From an uncultured bacterium (GTDB lineage: Bacteria > Edwardsbacteria > AC1 > EtOH8): a stretch of DNA of 8,485 nt. The stretch is taken from positions 1 to 8,485 of the forward strand of contig CALGNM010000007.1 in assembly GCA_937958665.1 (NCBI GenBank). Reading direction: 5' to 3'. Shown here piece after piece: positions 5,547-8,485 of the stretch. Below the pieces are notes generated by a model. The model was given only the letters and a program-made list of their open reading frames with translations, did not search any database and was not told the DNA's origin. Position 1 is the first letter of the stretch, and each line of letters begins with the position of its first letter. The position numbers and the translations under genes were made by a program.

Positions 5547-6140
5547 GCCCTACTTGCGATCTTGATGTTGACGGGATGCGCCACCACGCTGCCTGAAAAA
5601 GCAGAAGTGGAATATTCCATTGACTCTGCCGCCGGGCCAGAGATCATCCATCCCAATGAAGAATCCTTGGATCAGAAGGTGTTTGAGATCAAAATAAACG
5701 AGATAAGGGCAAAGGCACATAAATATATCATTGCCGAACTGACCAGGATAGCACTCATTGATAAAGCAGAAAATTTGTTAAAAGAACAGCAGCATTATTA
5801 TCTATCCAACGAGAACAAGCCCCAGAAGACAGGGGTGGTCACCATGTTCATTACCGCATTGGGTTTGGGAGCAATTAAAGCCACTTCTAAAAGCAAGATC
5901 GAAGTGGGGGAAAAGCAATACAAAGCGGGTTTTGATATTGATTTCGGAGCGGAAGACGGTCCATATGTTCTGTCAAGCATAGCTTTGGTATGCCCGTTGA
6001 CCTATATCTTGGCCTATTATCTTGGTAAAAAGATAGGGGAAGGTTACAAAAGTGTGGAAATAAAGCCAGAATTCAGGGAAGAGTTGCATAAGATCATTAA
6101 CCTCTACAATAATGAATTAGTAGACCAAGTCCATGGGTAA
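5517..6140 (+). CDS. Unrecognised AT-rich lipoprotein
   Basis: I do not recognise this family. The 207-residue protein begins with a lipoprotein signal: RR, a hydrophobic stretch, and the lipobox LTGC with lipidated Cys21. A second start, ATG at 5523, fits the AAGGG at 5509-5513 better (9-base spacing) and may be the real one. Residues 50-92 are charged and helix-like. Two more hydrophobic stretches, about 106-120 and 150-170, could be membrane segments, which is odd for an ordinary lipoprotein. The gene is visibly AT-rich: 5701-5820 is about 37% GC, against about 67% for 7201-7260 in the next gene. Between a hydrogenase protease and ion-channel subunits it looks inserted, and a repeat marks its left edge. 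It could anchor the complex, but there is no evidence for this. Confidence 0.8.
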   Translation: MNMLFRRILSALLAILMLTGCATTLPEKAEVEYSIDSAAGPEIIHPNEESLDQKVFEIKINEIRAKAHKYIIAELTRIALIDKAENLLKEQQHYYLSNENKPQKTGVVTMFITALGLGAIKATSKSKIEVGEKQYKAGFDIDFGAEDGPYVLSSIALVCPLTYILAYYLGKKIGEGYKSVEIKPEFREELHKIINLYNNELVDQVHG

Positions 6141-6222
6141 GCAACGAGAGGGACACCCTTGTCCCGACCAAACGACAACTGATGCCATAGATCCAATCAG
6201 CCAATTAATAAAAAGATAAGAA
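6141..6222 (+). promoter_or_regulatory. Intergenic spacer with a small hairpin
   Basis: A perfect 6-bp inverted repeat GGGACA (6150-6155) / TGTCCC (6160-6165) encloses the 4-base loop CCCT. No T-run follows, so a rho-independent terminator is not supported; it may be an mRNA processing or stability element. Further on the spacer is AT-rich (AATTAATAAAAAGATAAG), and AAGATAAG at 6212-6219 is a weak ribosome-binding site for the ATG at 6223. Confidence 0.35.
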
Positions 6223-7674
6223 ATGTTACCAGTACTTCTGATCACCATGCTAATGCTGCCTTTTGCCGGGGCCCTGCTCTCGCAGTGGCTGCCGGAGAAG
6301 AGGCAGGACGGCTTCGCCGCCTTCATCGTGGCCCTGGCCACCGCCGCCTCGCTGTGGGCGCTGTTCGCCGGCTACGGCAGGACCTTTTCCTTCCCGGTGA
6401 TGCACTGGCCCTGGCTGCCCCAGCAGACCCAGGTGCTGGGCGTCTACCTGGACCTGCTGTCGGTGGTGCTGCTGCTGGTGACCACCATCGTCGGGCTGCT
6501 GGTCACCTTCTACTCCCGCGACTACATCTCGCCCCAGAACCTGTTCCATCCCATGGAGGGCGGCAAGCGGCGCTTCTACCTGTGGCACCTGCTGTTCGTG
6601 GGGGCCATGATCGGGGTGGCGGTCTCGCCCAATTTCCTGCAGATGTTCATCTTCTGGGAGCTGACCACCATCTGTTCCTGGGCCCTGATCTCCTACTACC
6701 ATAATAAGGAGTCACTGGACGCCGGGTTCGAGGCCCTGATCAAGACCTTCTTCGGCGGCATCTTCTTCCTGATCGCCCTGATCGTGCTGTTCGTCAACAC
6801 CGGCAGCTTCGGCTTCGACGCTATCAACCTTTTAAGCCCCCAGGCCAAGACCCTGGTCTTCGTCCTGTTCCTGATTGCGGCCTGGGCCAAGTCCTCCCAG
6901 ATAGTGTTCTTCGCCTGGCTGCCCAACGCCATGGCCGCGCCCACCCCGGTCTCCTGCTACCTGCACGCCGCCGCCATGGTCAAGGCCGGCGTCTACCTGA
7001 TGGCCCGGGTCACCATCTCCACCGTCGGCTTTTCCTACGGGCTGGGGCTGACGATGGCGGTGCTGGCGGTGTTCACCATGCTGGCCGCGCTGTTCCTGTT
7101 CTTCTTCCAGAACGACCTCAAGAAATTCCTGGCCTATTCCACCATCGCCCACCTGGGCTACATCTTCCTGGGCATCGGGCTGGGGGTGATGGGCTCGCAC
7201 TACGGCTACCAGGGGGCCATCCTGCACATCATCTGCCACGCTCCGGCCAAGGCCCTGCTGTTCATCTGCGTGGGGGCCATTGCCTACGCCACCGGCACCC
7301 GCAACATGGACCAGCTGGGGGGGCTGACCAAGGCCATGCCCCTGACCTCGATCGCCTTCATCATCGGGACCCTGGGAGTCACCGGGATCGCCCCGCTGTC
7401 CTGCTACTGGTCCAAGCTCTTCCTGATGGAGGGGGTCATCGAGATTGGCGGCAAGACCGCGGTGTTCCTGATCATCCCCTTTGCGGCCGAGATCATCATT
7501 GCCTTTGCCTGGTACTTCTTCGTGGCCCACAAGGTGTTCTTCGGCGAGCCATCGGAGAAGGTCAGCCAGACCATCGCCCTGCCCTGGAACTCCAAGATAA
7601 TCTTGATAGTGCTGATGGTCCTGACGGTGGTGGCCCCGCTGATGGGCCTGCCGCTGATCAAGCTGATCAGGTAG
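6223..7674 (+). CDS. NuoL/MrpA/HyfB-family proton-channel membrane subunit
   Basis: This is an integral membrane protein of 483 residues with about 13-14 hydrophobic helices. It belongs to the proton-antiporter family shared by complex I, Mrp antiporters and group-4 [NiFe] hydrogenases. The signature runs through WLPNAMAAPTPVSCYLHAAAMVKAGVYLMAR, roughly 232-262. Charged residues that line the channel in E. coli NuoL have counterparts: Glu146 (FWELTT), Lys223 (AKSSQ), Lys254 (MVKAG), Lys343 (HAPAKALLF) and Lys398 (WSKLF). It is shorter than NuoL (about 610) and lacks room for its long C-terminal lateral helix. The codon choice is strongly GC-rich, unlike the lipoprotein before it. Beside a hydrogenase protease it most likely belongs to an energy-converting hydrogenase; Mrp or a complex I relative are alternatives. 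Confidence 0.88.
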   Translation: MLPVLLITMLMLPFAGALLSQWLPEKRQDGFAAFIVALATAASLWALFAGYGRTFSFPVMHWPWLPQQTQVLGVYLDLLSVVLLLVTTIVGLLVTFYSRDYISPQNLFHPMEGGKRRFYLWHLLFVGAMIGVAVSPNFLQMFIFWELTTICSWALISYYHNKESLDAGFEALIKTFFGGIFFLIALIVLFVNTGSFGFDAINLLSPQAKTLVFVLFLIAAWAKSSQIVFFAWLPNAMAAPTPVSCYLHAAAMVKAGVYLMARVTISTVGFSYGLGLTMAVLAVFTMLAALFLFFFQNDLKKFLAYSTIAHLGYIFLGIGLGVMGSHYGYQGAILHIICHAPAKALLFICVGAIAYATGTRNMDQLGGLTKAMPLTSIAFIIGTLGVTGIAPLSCYWSKLFLMEGVIEIGGKTAVFLIIPFAAEIIIAFAWYFFVAHKVFFGEPSEKVSQTIALPWNSKIILIVLMVLTVVAPLMGLPLIKLIR

Positions 7675-7742
7675 CCCCCGGCGTTTCCTAGGAACCTCCG
7701 TCTTATCGTACCTTATAATGAAGCGATAGAAGAACGCACGTT
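7675..7742 (+). promoter_or_regulatory. Intergenic spacer with palindrome and -10-like box
   Basis: The spacer contains the perfect palindrome TTCCTAGGAA (7685-7694) and, 19 bases further, TATAAT (7714-7719). No good -35 hexamer is found 16-18 bases upstream; that place is taken by the palindrome itself (GGAACC). It could be an internal promoter with an operator, or chance. The ribosome-binding site of the next gene is weak (AGAAGAAC). Confidence 0.25.
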
Positions 7743-8440
7743 ATGAACCTCCAATCCGTCATCCTCTTCTCCCTGGCGACCCTGTTCGTGGGGGCCGCCG
7801 TAACCCTGCTGATGCCTTACTCCCGGCGGACCATCGGCTGGGTCAGCTTCGCCTTCCAGTCGCTGGCCTCGCTGGGCTTTTTGTACACCGCCCTGCAGGT
7901 GCTGGCCGGCGGGACCTTTAACCTGGACAAGCCGGTTTTTCAGGTGGCCGGGCTGGGGGCCTCCTTTCTGCTGAAGGTGGACGCCCTGTCGGCCGTCTTT
8001 TTGCTGGCGATCACCGGGGTCTCCTGGGCGGCCGGGCTGTATTCAATAGAGTATATGAAGCACTACAAGGAATCGCTGGCCCGCTATTATCCGCTGCTGC
8101 TGTTGTTCCTGCTGGGAATGTACGGGGTGGTGGTGGTGCGGGACCTGTTCTTCTTTATCGTCTTCTGGGAATTCATGACCCTGACCTCCTATGCCCTGGT
8201 GGTCTACGAATGGGGCAACAAGACCAACGTCTACGCCGGATTCAAGTACTTTCTGATGACCCATATCGGCACCGCCGGGATCATCATCGCCGCCAACACC
8301 CTCTACCACTATAGCCAGTCCTTCGACTTCAACGCCCTGGCCCCGGTGATGGGCCTGCTGCGCAACGACAATCCGGTGTTGCTGCACACCCTGCTGCTGT
8401 TGTTCTTTCTGGGCTTCGCCACCAAGGCCGGCGTCTTCCC
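7743..8440 (+). CDS. HyfB/HycC-like proton-channel subunit, 3'-truncated by adapter
   Basis: This is the N-terminal 233 residues of a second antiporter-family membrane protein, about half of a typical HyfB/HycC or NuoL. It has around six hydrophobic helices. Glu143 in FWEFMTLTSYAL and Lys228 in GFATKAG occupy the places of the conserved channel Glu and Lys (Glu144 and Lys229 in E. coli NuoL). The FWEFMTLTSYALVV and LMTHIGTAGIIIA stretches look closer to the hydrogenase-4/formate hydrogenlyase type than to the preceding gene, so the two are different paralogues, not a recent duplication. Genomic coding ends at GVFP (8440). The following residues DRKSVV and the stop at 8460-8462 are read from adapter and are not real. 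Confidence 0.88.
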
Positions 8441-8485
8441 AGATCGGAAGAGCGTCGTGTAGGGAAAGAGTGTAGATCTCGGTGG
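8441..8485 (-). other. Illumina P5-side adapter (non-biological)
   Basis: From AGATCGGAAGAGCGTCGTGT onward the sequence is the reverse complement of the TruSeq universal adapter, without an inserted i5 index, running to GATCTCGGTGG at the window end. It should be trimmed. It creates a false stop codon in the last gene. Confidence 0.98.

Noticed and set aside
6150-6165. Rho-independent terminator
   Set aside because: The stem is only 6 bp and no T-run follows it; operon transcription could continue into the channel genes.

Overview
The window is an 8,394-bp piece of bacterial DNA (47-8440) enclosed by Illumina library adapters. Bases 1-46 are the P7-side adapter with an 8-base index, and 8441-8485 are the complement of the P5-side adapter. 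Both end genes are therefore cut by adapter, not by biology, and the first residues of the left ORF and the last residues of the right ORF are artefacts. The source looks like an anaerobic, probably uncultivated bacterium of fairly high GC with a Gram-negative-type envelope: it has a Sec-exported protein, a lipoprotein, iron-sulfur redox enzymes and a hydrogenase protease. I cannot place it taxonomically from this sequence.

Region 1 (47-2847) is a compact plus-strand queuosine operon: queD (partial), queC, an unrecognised exported protein, queE, and a cysteine-free thioredoxin-fold protein resembling ATP10. Neighbouring genes overlap by 4 to 16 bases, so translation is probably coupled. QueD, QueE and QueC act in that order to make the 7-cyano-7-deazaguanine precursor of queuosine. 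The two extra genes have no obvious role in that pathway.

Region 2 (2844-2965) is a control region. It has a good sigma-70-type promoter (TTGACT, 17 bp, AATAAT) whose -10 box is covered by the perfect palindrome TTGTGAAATAATTCACAA. That matches the operator of Rex, the NADH/NAD+-sensing repressor. A GC-rich leader with small inverted repeats follows.

Region 3 (2966-8440, running off the end) is a redox and energy operon. It holds a sulfhydrogenase-type beta subunit (two 4Fe-4S clusters) and gamma subunit (FAD, NAD(P), 2Fe-2S), a [NiFe]-hydrogenase maturation protease, a low-GC lipoprotein, and two NuoL/MrpA/HyfB-family proton-channel subunits, the second truncated. No hydrogenase large or small subunit lies in the window; they are expected just beyond the right edge. 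My reading is a membrane-bound, ion-translocating group-4-like [NiFe] hydrogenase joined to an NAD(P)H diaphorase module and repressed by Rex when NADH is low. The Rex site, the Fe-S and flavin motifs and the channel residues can be seen directly; the complex itself is inference.

The protease/lipoprotein junction carries a 38-bp tandem duplication that makes a 13-codon mini-ORF. The lipoprotein is clearly more AT-rich than its neighbours and may be a late insertion into the operon.
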